The translations under genes and the position numbers were made by a program. A stretch of DNA of 64,000 bases from Flectonema sp. DT1601 (taxonomy: Eukaryota > Euglenozoa > Diplonemea > Diplonemida > Diplonemidae): the NCBI GenBank assembly GCA_964019425.1, contig OZ025813.1:620001-684000 (forward strand), written 5' to 3'. Numbering within the stretch: the first letter of the stretch is position 1; each line of letters begins with the position of its first letter. The notes under the pieces were generated by a model. That model made no database searches. It saw only the letters and a program-made list of their open reading frames with translations, and was not told the origin of the DNA. Of this stretch, positions 10,670-21,500 are shown one piece after another.

Positions 10670-11488
10670 ATGGGAAACAAGTTATCCAGATTGAAAGGAA
10701 AAAAGAACAAGAGTGAATGGACTGTCCCAGAGAGAGAGGTGAATTCAACTGCACCATCTCAGTCAACAGGGGAGGAGAGAAATACCAGTATTAATGAACC
10801 GTTAGATGTACCAGTGAGCTTATTCGAGGGTCCAGGTCCTGAACCTGAAATATCTCAGAATACGATTATCATTAATAAGGGTGAGGTACTAACAGAGGAA
10901 CAAATAATGGACTTGGAAAATGTTGAAATTATTTCTAAAGAACAGAATTTACGATTTGATGGCGTGTGGCGATTGACTAACCTCCGTCGCCTGCGAATTA
11001 CCGCTCCCGGAATTCGAATATCATTTGGAAAACATATCAATCTGTCAAGGCTTCTGGAATTAGAGATTAACGCAGGTGAGGTATATTTTGGTTTCCTTCA
11101 CCTCCCGAACTTGCAGTCCCTAAGTGTTTTTAACCTTAATCGTATTGAAGGTGAGCTCTCTGTGCCTAATTTAAAAAATGTAGACGCTGATTTAACGAAT
11201 GCCTGTCAAAACCAATTGGTGTTGGCACTTCTACCGACACCACCACCACCACAACCTTTACTGAAGTCATTGCCTGTCGAACATATTTCTCCTTTAAAAA
11301 AGATAAATAAACGAACTAGTGGGTCGCATCAAAGCTTTGTTTCTATGCGAACGCCGCCGGCAGTTGTTAGGCGTCCGGGACTTGCACCACTTCCTATAAA
11401 TAATCCGAGGGAATCTCCCAGTAAGATGGGTCCTCTCCCTCAAGATCCTTTGATTAAATCTGCTTTGGGAACCCTTCCTGGATTTTGA
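10670..11488 (+). CDS. Putative N-myristoylated leucine-rich protein, 272 residues
   Basis: The N-terminus MGNKLSRLKGKKNK has glycine at 2, serine at 6 and a following basic cluster, the pattern of N-myristoyl proteins held on membranes by lipid plus charge. Residues of about 75-190 contain irregular leucine-rich strand repeats (RLTNLRRLRI, INLSRLLELEI, HLPNLQSLSV, SVPNLKNVDA) spaced about 20-24 residues apart, like the L-domain or short LRR solenoid. The last 80 residues are Pro/Ser-rich and probably disordered. No enzyme motif is present. I infer a membrane-tethered interaction protein. It is single exon and complete from ATG to stop. Confidence 0.8.
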   Translation: MGNKLSRLKGKKNKSEWTVPEREVNSTAPSQSTGEERNTSINEPLDVPVSLFEGPGPEPEISQNTIIINKGEVLTEEQIMDLENVEIISKEQNLRFDGVWRLTNLRRLRITAPGIRISFGKHINLSRLLELEINAGEVYFGFLHLPNLQSLSVFNLNRIEGELSVPNLKNVDADLTNACQNQLVLALLPTPPPPQPLLKSLPVEHISPLKKINKRTSGSHQSFVSMRTPPAVVRRPGLAPLPINNPRESPSKMGPLPQDPLIKSALGTLPGF

Positions 11489-11655
11489 AACTTTCAGCCA
11501 TGATAAGTTCTGTTTGTATTATTGTACTATTGCCATTTGTATCTTTTTATTTTTTAATTTTTTTTTTGTGGTTTTGATTAGTATTTTGTATCAATTTTCA
11601 ATGTTTTTTTTCCCCCAGCATCAACAAAAAAAACAAAACAAAAAAATAAAATAAC
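11489..11655. other. Short spacer with acceptor-like site
   Basis: A T-rich tract ending TTTTTTTTCCCCCAG (AG at 11617-11618) lies 37 bases before the next ATG. This is a textbook splice-acceptor shape for either trans-splicing or a 5' UTR intron. Confidence 0.55.
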
Positions 11656-13110
11656 ATGAGCAGTCAGGCTACATTATTAACCAAAGCTCTCACTGAATAC
11701 AATAATGTCATATCCGGTTTAACCACTGAAGAACGAGAGCTCGGATTGACAACCGAAATGAAGAAACGACTAAACACAGCATTAGGAAAACTAAGAGCAT
11801 CATCAGTAGCTGTAAACCAAGCAATTGAGAAGGCAGAAAATGACTATCAAGAAGAAGCTTCTAAACACGAAGGAGAACAAGATCACATGGAGGCAACAAG
11901 AGCGAATTTAGAGGAGGAGCTTATTACTTTCAAAGCCTGCTACAAGATACCTACCTTAATAACAAACGGCACCGTTCAACTGAAAGAAGGTCGTCAACCT
12001 GCTCAAAAAAGACTACTTGAAACTTTCAAAGAAGTCATCCGTAAGAAGGCGATGTCGTCATGTGAAGAAATTACTATTCCGGAACAAAAAGTTATTGTAC
12101 CGTTAGAGGCACAGCAACGTATCCGTGCTCTGCATATGTCAAGTCAGTCGCTAATGTCTTTAAAGAATCTGAATTACAGACCTTCGAGGTTAGCTGTGAG
12201 CTCAGCTCCTGAAATGCATCACCATTTGAGACATCTTTCTACTAATTTAGCAACTTTTTCGAAGGCTGTAGAATCTGCTGGAGTTAAAAACGTCTCGATT
12301 TCATTGGTAACTGATCCCGATGATGTGAGTAAAGTTATTTTTATTATTAACGAAGCAATCCATGTTGAAATCAGAGTTCATTCATCATCAGCTACCGACG
12401 ACTATCTGGTTGCAGCAATAACTACGAAGAGTTCGGAAGGAGCGTCTTCGTATTCCTGTGACATTGGAGACAAGTTCTTTAATCTGATCCCAGGTGGTGG
12501 AACTACAAAGTGCTCTCTTTCAGAAGACAGTTCTTCAATTAAAACTTCTGATTTGAGTAAAAAATATTATAAATATGTGTGGCTTGAATGTCTATACTCA
12601 ATTCCGAAGTGGGGATCTGCTTCGAACCTTCCAACCGACAGCCCTGGAGACTTAGTTCTGTCACATGGTCAGTTGAGACTTTATTGTACAGTTGAGGAGG
12701 TAGTATTTCTACTTTTAGAGAGATTTCACATAGTTTCAAAACTGGGTGATGAAATAATTTCTAGAAGAACGACCGTATCGGAATCAGGTTTGACAGTCTT
12801 GACTTCGAAGGCTTCGATTTTTTATCCAAATAACTTTCCATATTCACCAATTTCAATTACTGTTGAGAACGACATCGTTAAGTCTGCACATCTTAACTTC
12901 TATTTTGGATGTCAACCTTCTTCCGTAAAGGGTGAACCACCTGCGAGACCATTCTTACCTTCTGATATTTTGGAGGAACTTGAAAAAGGAGACAAAATTG
13001 GAAGTTTGCCAGAAACCGCTGCAAATTCAATTGTGAACGTCGCATGGACTCCAACTGGCGCAGTGAGATATGAATTCGTTGATGGTAATTGGGTTCGTGT
13101 TGTAAAATAA
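11656..13110 (+). CDS. Protein of unknown function, 484 residues
   Basis: A complete single-exon frame. Residues 1-100 are strongly helical and charged and probably form a coiled coil or helical bundle. Residues of about 105-200 are mixed, with a conserved-looking IPEQKVIVPLEAQQRIRALH stretch. Residues of about 200-470 look like alternating strands and turns with few charged runs, a globular beta-rich fold. I recognise no named family, transmembrane segment or signal peptide. Codon use resembles its neighbours. A pyrimidine tract plus AG 37 bases upstream supports this start. Confidence 0.85.
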   Translation: MSSQATLLTKALTEYNNVISGLTTEERELGLTTEMKKRLNTALGKLRASSVAVNQAIEKAENDYQEEASKHEGEQDHMEATRANLEEELITFKACYKIPTLITNGTVQLKEGRQPAQKRLLETFKEVIRKKAMSSCEEITIPEQKVIVPLEAQQRIRALHMSSQSLMSLKNLNYRPSRLAVSSAPEMHHHLRHLSTNLATFSKAVESAGVKNVSISLVTDPDDVSKVIFIINEAIHVEIRVHSSSATDDYLVAAITTKSSEGASSYSCDIGDKFFNLIPGGGTTKCSLSEDSSSIKTSDLSKKYYKYVWLECLYSIPKWGSASNLPTDSPGDLVLSHGQLRLYCTVEEVVFLLLERFHIVSKLGDEIISRRTTVSESGLTVLTSKASIFYPNNFPYSPISITVENDIVKSAHLNFYFGCQPSSVKGEPPARPFLPSDILEELEKGDKIGSLPETAANSIVNVAWTPTGAVRYEFVDGNWVRVVK

Positions 13111-14059
13111 TATATAAAATAAACATCTCACATTACGAATGCAGAAAGATGCACAGTCGACCTTCTTGTGTAGTTACCTTCTTAAGCAATCAAATAGCCA
13201 GTGGTGTTGGATTTTATACTCTTTTTTTAATTCTGACTACTCATCTTTGCACAAACTGAATGCGTTGTAACACAAAAATAGATAACCGTCTGTTTCAGTA
13301 TTTTTGAGAAAAAAAAAAAAGAACTTTTCTTTACTTTATTTTGGTATGTCGTGAAGATGATGTGAGCAAACAAAATGAGAACCAAAAAAAAAAAAAAAAA
13401 AAAAAAAGGAAAAAAAAAAAAAAGGAATCGGCCAACTTCACTTTCTTTTTTTTTTAAAACTTTTTTTTGCTTCACACTGTTTTATTTGAGCGCAGCTGAT
13501 ACAAAATCTTAGTAAAGAACAAAAAAAAAAAAAAAAAAGTAAATTACGCTGCAACAAATCTCTTTCAACCGAACTACAGGTTTATAGGTGCATAGGAAAT
13601 AAAAAAAGAACTAACTTGTACCTCCTTCACAAGCTAGTATAATCTAATAAACTAGTATTCCGTTTATTAGGTTCGTTAGACTACTTTATTTAAATCTACT
13701 CCAAAAGTCACAATCGAATAAAGTGTTCTTTATTAACTAAGAGAACGAGTGTAATTGTTCCTATTATTTTTTCTTCTTCTGGTAATTTTATTTTCGTTGA
13801 TTAGGTTTAAAATGATATTTTCACCCCCCTCATCAGGTTACCCCATAGGCAAGTGGCCCTCAACTGCGTTCACGTATCCTTCAGTGGCATTGCTTATTTA
13901 TTTGCAGTCATTTAGTACGACTGCCGCTGACAGTCAAGATTGTCTGAGAGATGATTGTTTCTTTTTAGCCCCTTGATAATATAGTATGCGGCTATGTGGA
14001 AATGTTTGTGTCCTATTCTAACATTACTTTTAATCAGCTGAATCATAACAACCTCTAAT
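13111..14059. other. Gene-free spacer with a 9-bp hairpin and homopolymers
   Basis: A-tracts lie at 13309, 13384 and 13521. A diverged member of the dispersed family seen at 43820 and 51190 lies near 13540-13590. A perfect 9-bp stem, CTAATAAAC / GTTTATTAG with a nine-base loop, lies at 13644-13670, beside a direct repeat of CTAGTAT. An acceptor-like ATCAG ends at 14037. A 73-codon frame at 13755 was considered and rejected. Confidence 0.55.
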
Positions 14060-16187
14060 ATGAATCATGAAGGAAGTATACTCGACGTTGATATCGATAT
14101 GGAAGTAGCTAACGTTAACATCATAAAAAGATTATCTTCAAGACACTCGCCGAGACATTTATCAGAAATCTCAACCATCGAATCTGTTACACAAAACAGT
14201 TCTGTTGATAGATTTCAACCACCTCAAAGACCTCAAACAAGTGTCGGAATGAGATCTAAATTCATCAGAAGAAAAGTAAGACCCGCGACGTCTTGTAGTT
14301 CACGAGTTCGTTATCAGAGAGATGTGTTAGATGACGACAGTTCAATAAATGATATTTTTAGTAAAGGTAACGACACTCCTCGATTAGTATCTGATTGCCT
14401 GAGATGGTCTGAAGACTGTGGGTATGCTCGTTCGGTTACACCACATCAAGGAATTCAAACACCGAAGTTACCAATCACATCAAATAATTTATCATTTAAT
14501 CATCAGGTCATTAGCAGTCTGGATGAACACCTAAATGCTGATATCTTAGCCACGGAATTTAAATTTTCTTCAGGAGTTGTAATGCCATCTCAACAAGATG
14601 ATGGTATTCGTAGTTTGGTACTTTCAGAATGTGATCTCCGTTCTTGTATTACTGTTTCTCATTGTAGACAATTAGATGAACTTCAACAAGATCAGATGTC
14701 ATCTTTTTCACAACTACAAACCCTGTTGGGGTTGAGTACTGAACGACATTCAACTACTTTAGACTCAGACTTGTTAAGGGAAATCTGTCCTGATATTTCC
14801 CTGGTTGCTCAAGACTTACATGTTAGTGACTCTTTCTTGTCTATGGATAAATTATATCGTCAGCAAAGTATTCAAAAATATCATCGAGAGGATCTCGCTA
14901 GAATATGGTGGGCTGAAGATATAGTCAGGCAGAACCCTTCAATGGGAAAACCTCTCGAGGATCTGCTTCGAATCGACTTGTTGAGTAAAACAGTAACAAA
15001 ACACTCGAATGAACTTCTTGTGGAAGAACAGTCTTCAAGGCAACGTATTGAAAACCTTAATGAATATATAACAACATTTTTAGTTGATGAATTACGAGGG
15101 GGAACTCAACACACAATGTCAGCAAGCATCCTTCTTCTACTCAAAACAGAAACTGATAAAAGGAGTCAGACGATCTCTGAAGAAGTTGGAAGCAGGAACC
15201 TGTTCGACAAATGGAGAGAGATAGAAGGTGTGATATTCGTCTTGTTGGTGTTTTTTCGTTTTATTTTTATATAAAAACAACAACAACAAAACCCTCTCAG
15301 GACTAATCAACGAAGAATACGACATGAGACACGACATTATTGAAGAAGAAATCAACAGCAGGATTGATATTTCTTCCATCGAAGAAACAGATCGACCAAC
15401 AGAAGCACATGAAGTACGACACCAAGGTGTAGGTACCTCAAATGAACCTATGTGTACATTGTGTGGATTCCGAGATAAAGTAAGATTCTGTTCTGTAACA
15501 GGTGAGCCTCATGTTTCTTGGATGAGATGCAACATCTGTGGATTAGATAGAATTGGGAATCGATATTGTTCTGCGACAGGTGAAGAACACGATCAGATAT
15601 TTCATCCTCGAGAAGGATTCTCATTTCCAATTAGATCGACTGGATTATCAAAAACAGTTCGACCAATGCGACAACAAGCCCTAAGTGATGCATACACAAA
15701 GGGTCTCTCAGGTGATGGATTCCTTCAAGAATTAAAGCTCATGATAGCTCCGAGGATGGTACTTGATTTGTGTATGGAACTTCATAAAGACAAGGGAATT
15801 GACATCTCAGAATTAGATGAAATATTTATTGACTCTCTAAGTCACTTAGGAATGTCTTACGAACCCGGAACACTACTCCCATCTTGTTTAGATGTTGATG
15901 AGGACAGTGATGACTCATCAAGTCACACTCCAAAAGATAAAATAAGTAATCGAAAAGGACCTCATTCTGTCAACGATGTCAAGTCTGAAGCTCGTTCAGC
16001 TACAGGTGATGAGGATACCAAGAGTAACTATTCACAAGTTCGAAAGAAGAGTACAAAACAAGTAAATAGAAAGGTAGCTCACTTGGGAATCTCACGTCCA
16101 AGTGTTAAGATACCTTTAACATCGAGGAAGTCAAAGATACAACGAACAGCATCAAATGTTTACGGAATCAATTCTACAGAACTTTGA
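14060..16187 (+). CDS. 684-residue protein with twin CCCH-type zinc motifs, two exons
   Basis: Exon 1 is 14060-15227 (389 codons plus one base) and exon 2 is 15301-16187; joining them keeps one frame across a phase-1 intron and gives 684 residues. The N-terminal 390 residues are Ser-rich then helical, with no known domain. Residues 441-460 and 466-486 are a duplicated zinc-binding motif, C-x2-CG-x7/8-C-S-x-TGE-x-H, in which the CSxTGExH part is nearly identical in both copies. A Ser/Lys-rich basic tail follows. I do not recognise the family; RNA, protein or metal binding is possible. The start follows ATCAG at 14037. A frame continuing past the donor ends 16 codons later, so an unspliced product would lack the zinc region. 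Confidence 0.85.
15228..15300 (+). other. Intron of the zinc-motif gene
   Basis: 73-base GT-AG intron, donor GTGTGA, acceptor CCCTCTCAG, phase 1. T-rich first half, CAA-rich second half. Confidence 0.9.
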
Positions 16188-16395
16188 CAGACAGAGATGA
16201 GATGTCAACCCCTTTTGAAGATTACAGTGAAACGATCCCTCTCAGTTTTGTTTGTTTCTTTTCTTACACTTAAAGTAGTTCATTTACCCTAAAAAAAATT
16301 AATTAATCAATTATAAGTTTATCTAATGTTAGAGTTGTGAGTATTCTTCTTTTTTTTTATTATTTATTTCTCTTCATCCAACAGGCACTGCAATC

Positions 16396-17097
16396 ATGGA
16401 ATTTCAGCGAAAACCTCCAAAGTTGTGGAAGACACCTGAAGACAGAGAGAATCAAAAGAGATTAATTATTGTATTAGAAAGGTGTTGGTTAGAAACTGCA
16501 AAAGTCGGAGATCATTATACGTTGTTGAATGGAGATGACCATCATAGGTTTTTAACAAAATACGGAAAAGATTTCGCTGATTACAGACCAGATATTCCTC
16601 ATCAGTGTTTAATGACTCTGCTTGACTCACCATTAAATAGAGCTGGTCTACTGCAGTTGTATCTTTGTACTGAGGAAGGTGTTTTGGTAGAAGTAGATCC
16701 AAGAACCCGTGCGCCTCGAACTATTCGTCAGTTCGCAAGAATGTGTATTCAACTTCTTCACAAGTTTAAGATCAGAGCAGAGGGAGCTAATCAAACTTTA
16801 TTTAAAGTAATCAAGAAACCAGTAACGATGCACTTACCTTCAGACTGTCCTAGGATTGGTACATCTAAAGAAGGACAGAAAGTAGAACTTTACGACTACG
16901 TTAAGAAGCTACCTCAGAATAGCCCGACTGTGTTTGTATTTGGAGGTCTCGCGAGAGGTCACGTAAAGTGTGATTACATTACGGAAGTCATTTCATTTTC
17001 TGATCATCCACTGAGTGCGAGTGTCGCACTTGGAAAACTTCTCGACGCGTTTGAAGAGAAATGGAACGTTGACCCACCTCGCGAGAAACTGAAGTAA
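16396..17097 (+). CDS. EMG1: EMG1/NEP1, 18S rRNA pseudouridine N1-methyltransferase
   Basis: SPOUT-class enzyme that uses S-adenosylmethionine to methylate N1 of a pseudouridine in 18S rRNA and is needed for small-subunit assembly in the nucleolus. Its 233 residues match the eukaryotic core length. Family landmarks are clear: the YRPDIPHQCLMTLLDSPLNR block (about residues 63-82), LLQLYLCTE and VLVEVDP after it, the RQFARMCIQLLHK helix, VFVFGGLARGHV (about 178-190), and the C-terminal ISFSDHPLSASVALGKL segment of the trefoil-knot cofactor site. It is intronless. CAACAG ends at 16384, 11 bases before the start. High confidence in identity. Confidence 0.97.
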   Translation: MEFQRKPPKLWKTPEDRENQKRLIIVLERCWLETAKVGDHYTLLNGDDHHRFLTKYGKDFADYRPDIPHQCLMTLLDSPLNRAGLLQLYLCTEEGVLVEVDPRTRAPRTIRQFARMCIQLLHKFKIRAEGANQTLFKVIKKPVTMHLPSDCPRIGTSKEGQKVELYDYVKKLPQNSPTVFVFGGLARGHVKCDYITEVISFSDHPLSASVALGKLLDAFEEKWNVDPPREKLK

Positions 17098-17544
17098 TCG
17101 ACTTTGTTTCTTATATGAAATGGATCGACCCAGTTCGTGGAAAGTACCGACAGCCGAGTACTAATAAGTCATCACAGGCTGTGAGTGATCATTTGTTTAT
17201 AATCTGTTTGGTATTCTGATTACCTACCGAGCCATACTCGTTTAAGGAATCCTTGGCTGAGTATTTATTGTAATAAGGTTATTTTTTTGGAGCGAAAACA
17301 GAAAAAAAAAAAAAAAAAAAAAAAAGAACACAAACGAAAAACAACAAAATACTCATAAAATACTCATTACGTAAACATAGTTATCAATCATTTCTTTTTC
17401 TGGTATGGCATTGCGTCGGAATTTTGACCAGAACTGAGAAAAAAAAAAAATTACTTTCCCCCCTCCTTTTTTCTTTTTACAGCACATCACATTAGTTTCG
17501 AACCCGATAAGATAATATCCAACTTATCGTAGTATGTCTGCATG

Positions 17545-17582
<38 letters not shown>

Positions 17583-17585
17583 TAC
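17098..17585. other. Spacer with nested hairpins and a short AAT run
   Basis: Shortly after EMG1 lie ACAGCC...GGCTGT (17150-17182) and a nested stem, AGCCA...AAGGA-A-TCCTT...GGCT (17230-17258). An A-tract is at about 17302 and an AAT microsatellite of about 13 units at 17545-17581. An acceptor-like TTTTTACAG ends at 17482. A minor ATG with an early stop lies at about 17534. Confidence 0.5.
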
Positions 17586-18716
17586 ATGACAAGCCAACAC
17601 ACACATAAAATGTCTACCTCAACATCAGGCGCATGGAAGGACAGTGATGGATCAATTGTATTCAGATCTGGTGTAAAGGATGGCAGCTACACAACAATCG
17701 AATCAAATATAAAGAGAATCGATGGAGTTGTTAAGAAGAAAGATGGTCATCCTTTTGGAGCTGGTCCTTCAGTTGAGGAATGGGCTGAGAAAGTTGGAGT
17801 ACCGAAGGCACAAATGCTAAATAAAGTTCGTAAATGTGGAGGATGTGGAAAACCAAACGCCTACACCCTCACCGACTGCAATAGTTGTGGAGTGAAGCTA
17901 CCTGAAGAGATAACTCACACACCAAACTTATTCATGTGTATTGTTTATGGATTCGATGCTGTTGGTCTCTCACTTCGTCATCAAGATGAGAATCTGTTGG
18001 TCATAGACGACCTTCTCTCTCTGTCTGCTTGTCATATAAATTCTATTTGGTCACGTGAACACATCCCCGACATGAGATCACTATTTATAAATCCAAAACG
18101 TGGATTATCAGTAGTCAAAGCAATGTACGATGCTACGAAGAAAGTGTTTTTGGAACAGTTTGCTTCAAACAAAAAGTTCATCTCCGACCACATTAAGAAT
18201 CCCCCAGAAGATTTACTTTCTTGTATTGCCTGTGGTTTTAACACTCCACCTTCACAGTATCAGCTCCACTTGCAATTTATAATGTTACCTATTTTGCCGT
18301 TTCAGGCTGCTCAATTTCTTCGAGGCGTTCATTTTACAAAGTACAGATTTGTTCCAATTAATTACACAATCGATGCCTTGGAAACGCTGGCAGCAACTGA
18401 TAAAAAATTTGCTCCTGAAACTGAACTGTCAGTCATCGTTGAAGCTGTGAAGGAAATAAACAACAAAATAGATTACGAGACCTACTGGAATGCATTATTT
18501 GAGCATTGTGAATCTATTCAATCGAAACATTCAAACTGGTCTGCTGATAACTTCACATCAGAGTTGAAAGCTGATGATGATTCCGCCACTGCTGCCGCCA
18601 ACACCGACAAACTACTACTTCAGTCATACGGTCGCCCGTATGTCGATGATAAGTTCTGTGCTAACAACCACTATGCATTTGCAAGGGAGCCAGGATCTGT
18701 TGAAACATTTTGTTAG
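17586..18716 (+). CDS. HIT-like conserved protein with N-terminal zinc ribbon
   Basis: Single exon of 376 residues. A second in-frame ATG at 17610 (MSTSTSG) may be the true start. Residues 84-101 form a zinc ribbon, C-x2-C-x10-C-x2-C (GKPNAYTLTDCNSCG region). This is followed by blocks I associate with a conserved protein of trypanosomatids and other protists that has a HIT-like fold: NLFMCIVYGFDAVGLSLR, LVIDDLLSLSACHINSI, IPDMRSLFINPKRGLSVV and PPSQYQLHLQF near residue 225. The QLHLQ strand replaces the usual HxHxH nucleotide-binding triad, so enzymatic activity is uncertain. The family resemblance is from memory; the function is unproven. A nucleotide-binding or hydrolase-related role is an inference. 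Confidence 0.75.
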   Translation: MTSQHTHKMSTSTSGAWKDSDGSIVFRSGVKDGSYTTIESNIKRIDGVVKKKDGHPFGAGPSVEEWAEKVGVPKAQMLNKVRKCGGCGKPNAYTLTDCNSCGVKLPEEITHTPNLFMCIVYGFDAVGLSLRHQDENLLVIDDLLSLSACHINSIWSREHIPDMRSLFINPKRGLSVVKAMYDATKKVFLEQFASNKKFISDHIKNPPEDLLSCIACGFNTPPSQYQLHLQFIMLPILPFQAAQFLRGVHFTKYRFVPINYTIDALETLAATDKKFAPETELSVIVEAVKEINNKIDYETYWNALFEHCESIQSKHSNWSADNFTSELKADDDSATAAANTDKLLLQSYGRPYVDDKFCANNHYAFAREPGSVETFC

Positions 18717-19215
18717 TGCTGTGAAGACAAACACAAACAAACGAACAAATTGGTAATCCCAAATCCCTCCTTACTTTGTCTTATTTCCTCTCGTTTTTTT
18801 TGAGAGCTTCTCAAAAAAAAAAAAAAAAAAAAAAAAAAACTACATCGACACCACATTTCTTTTTTATTTTTTTTGCGAGCGTGACATGAGTGCAAGAAAT
18901 TTTATAGCGAACGAGGCAGAGCCATACCTAACCCGAGCGCTGCTTCTCCGTTGGATGAGAGCATTTTGACTTTCAAAAAAAAAAAAAAAAAAAAAAAAAA
19001 GAGCAAGTTAACAAGTAGTGTGAAGGTAGAATAACCTTCCTGCAAATAACCCACTTCAAAGTATTCAGTAAGCAAGTTTTGAATATAACAAACAGTGTCC
19101 GGACCAAGTGGAAGGGTCGCTCTTTGAGTTGTCAGAGCTCAGTGGGGGTAGTTGTGAGATGTTTTAAAAATTAAATACATATTTCTCCTCTTGCATTAGA
19201 TATTCAACAAAACAC
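18717..19215. other. Spacer with A-tracts
   Basis: Contains A runs at 18813-18838 and 18977-19001. A small GC-richer part (18910-18970) carries no recognisable RNA gene. TTGCATTAG ends at 19199, 16 bases before the next start. Confidence 0.5.
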
Positions 19216-20507
19216 ATGTCTCTCGAAATCGCTAGACCAACTCGCTGGGCTGTAGCTACCAGCAACAACAACGAAGACATGAGAGGTGGTGGTGCTCTTG
19301 TTGTATGAAATTACCGTTGATGTCATTCTTTGTTGTGTTGATATATTTATTTTTTAAAAAAAAAAAAACAGCAACACCAAGACCAATCCTCCGTCAGAGT
19401 CGAACCCTTACCCGAGTACTACCTCCCCGGTGAAGGTGAATTCGGTCTTTATGAGGTTTGTATGATTCACTTTTTATATTCATTTATTTTTAAATGTAAA
19501 AACGCTATAACAACTTTCTCAAAATCACAGACACTACACAACTCACGTGGTATAGATAAGGTTCCTGTTTGCAGTAGACCCGTCACGGAATTAGCATTAA
19601 ATTACTACAACTATAAAGGCGATAGGTGTGATCTCAACGTCGATTTATTACTGAAAGGTAAGTTGGCTTCGATGCAAGATGAGATCCTCGGAGGAGTGAA
19701 TGACAACGCCATGATTACTGGAAGACAGTTTAAAGTTGGTGTCGGTAATCACCTTCCTGGAGCAATGAAGCCTGAATACGCTTTAATTACGTACAGAGAC
19801 TACAGTCCTTGGGCGCTACGTAATCATCCGAGAGACGTAGACGGATCTTGGAATCCTTTAAAAAGAAAATTCGCAAAGAAATATCTCGCCATTGAAGTAG
19901 GTGCAGAACCTGGAACATTTCATGAATTAAACGAGTCGCAGTTTGTTGTTGGAGGACTGAAACTTCATCGGACAAAAATGGGTAGACAGGGAAAGGCGTT
20001 TTCAATGTTGGAAAACACTCTTGACGCGGATCAGTTTGCAGCGCTCGCTAACATAAGAGATGAACGAGAACGAGAGTCTAGTGACAGCAGACCTAATTCT
20101 TCCTCATCTTATAATCAGCAGTCAAGTCAATCTCAAAACTGGATGGATGTCGCCATCAGCTACACACCTCTAGGATACTATCGTCGTGTTAGAGATGAAA
20201 CTTATAAAGCAATTGGTTCTGGAGTTGTTACTGTTGGAGTTACGGCTTTTGCTTTATTTGTTATTTATCGTTATACAATAAAACCGTTTTTTCCATCTTC
20301 GAAACCGTCGCTTCAGCGACGCGGATCGTGGTCTCGAAGAGAACCCGAACCGTCATTGTTCCCTGCTATTCCTGGGGTAAGTTATCTCTTTGATAGAATC
20401 CTGACTGGTTCTTAAGATATGAGTATCATATTGCTGATTAGTTTATGCTACGTTCTGACTGATCTGTATGACAGACGACTTTATATCTTACGAGAAGGCT
20501 GTACTAA
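19216..20507 (+). CDS. C-terminally membrane-anchored protein of unknown function, multi-exon
   Basis: Exons are 19216-19302, 19372-19455 and 19531 onward, all phase 0, encoding a protein that begins MSLEIARPTRW. The first three exons read in one frame to 20415 (351 residues). A strong GTAAGT at 20377 with an acceptor-like GACAG at 20474 suggests a fourth exon (20475-20507), giving 349 residues with a different last ten. A single hydrophobic span (GVVTVGVTAFALFVIYRYTI) lies near residues 287-306, followed by a basic Ser/Arg-rich tail, so it looks tail-anchored with most of the protein cytosolic. Residues of about 80-225 are well structured, with many aromatic residues. No family recognised. 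Confidence 0.75.
19303..19371 (+). other. Intron 1 of the tail-anchored gene
   Basis: 69-base GT-AG intron, donor GTATGA, A-run just before the ACAG acceptor. Phase 0. Confidence 0.85.
19456..19530 (+). other. Intron 2 of the tail-anchored gene
   Basis: 75-base GT-AG intron, donor GTTTGT, acceptor AATCACAG. Phase 0. The frame also runs open through much of it, which gives a false start at 19462. Confidence 0.85.
20377..20474 (+). other. Possible intron 3 of the tail-anchored gene
   Basis: A GTAAGT donor (the best match to the general eukaryotic consensus in this gene), a CTGAC branch-like motif and a GACAG acceptor. Removal changes only the last residues of the protein, so coding evidence cannot decide. 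Confidence 0.45.
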
Positions 20508-21500
20508 GAGAACAGATAAGCTATATGTTGATATTGTTTTTATTGTATGACTCTTAGTAGCGACACCAATCGGTAACTGTCCGACCTGTTGGTTGTACTC
20601 TAAATCCGCTTGGGGAGGTTTCTTTTTTTTTTTTTTGTTGTACCAGTACGAGGTAGTAAAAAGATGGAAAAAAAAAAAAAAAAAAATAAGGCTACGGATT
20701 CTTACCTCCCTGCGCCTATCTTTTTTTTTTTAAAAAAAAGTTGTTTGAAATTATAAACAGAAAAATAAATAAATAAAATGAATGAACGTGAGCTCAGGAG
20801 GAATACTCTGGCGTGACCGTCGTTTGTTTTCTTTTTTTTTTCCTCCATTATTGTTTTGTTTCCTGTCAACCAGCTACTACAAGACAAATAAGCACTTTCA
20901 TAAATTTGCAATTGGTTCTTCGGTTTTCTTTCCCCCTCATCTATGTTGTTGTTGTTGTTGCTTTTTTAATTTTATTTTTCTGTTTTTAGATTCTAAGACG
21001 GGGTTTTCGACCACAAGAATGTGGTCATTTCCGTAAGTAGACAACAACAGAGAGGGAACCGTTAGGATGATCTCGGAATAATAAAATTAGGAAAAAAAAA
21101 AAAAAAAGAAAACAGAGAGAGAGAAGGACTGAAGATCTTCTTATCGGGAGACTGGGTGAGGGTGAGTTGTCCTCTCTTGTCTTCCATCTCAAAAGAAGAA
21201 AATATTGTTTTTTTTTTTTTTTGGCGACACTGCAGGTTACTTATTATTAGTTTCGATTGTTTTGATGTTCGCGACTGCGGTCAAGTTTAAGAAAAAAAAA
21301 AAAAAAAAAAACGAATGTGAAATTATTTTATAAGGCTGCTCCAAAGACCCTTAAAAAAGAAAAAAAATTAATATCATTCAGCACCATTAAACCTTATTGT
21401 CGGGAAGGGAGGAGGTCTACGGAGTGAATGTCTTGTTTTTGGTAGTTTAAGACATCAAAAAAAACTCATCACCATTTTTATAAAAACAGTAAACACAATA
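20508..21500. other. Gene-free spacer, homopolymer-rich
   Basis: Several A and T runs (for example 20664-20687, 21091-21107, 21290-21311) and TTG repeats near 20943. Short frames here are low-complexity and rejected. AAAACAG ends at 21489, 11 bases before the next gene. Confidence 0.5.

Noticed and set aside
13755-13976. 73-codon + strand frame
   Set aside because: Begins in a T-rich hydrophobic artefact and lacks recognisable domains; a shorter start at 13812 leaves only 54 codons. It cannot be excluded as a small gene but is not supported.
17480-17545. TTTCGAACCC resembling a minus-strand tRNA B box
   Set aside because: The nearest A-box-like sequence is far too close and no acceptor stem forms.
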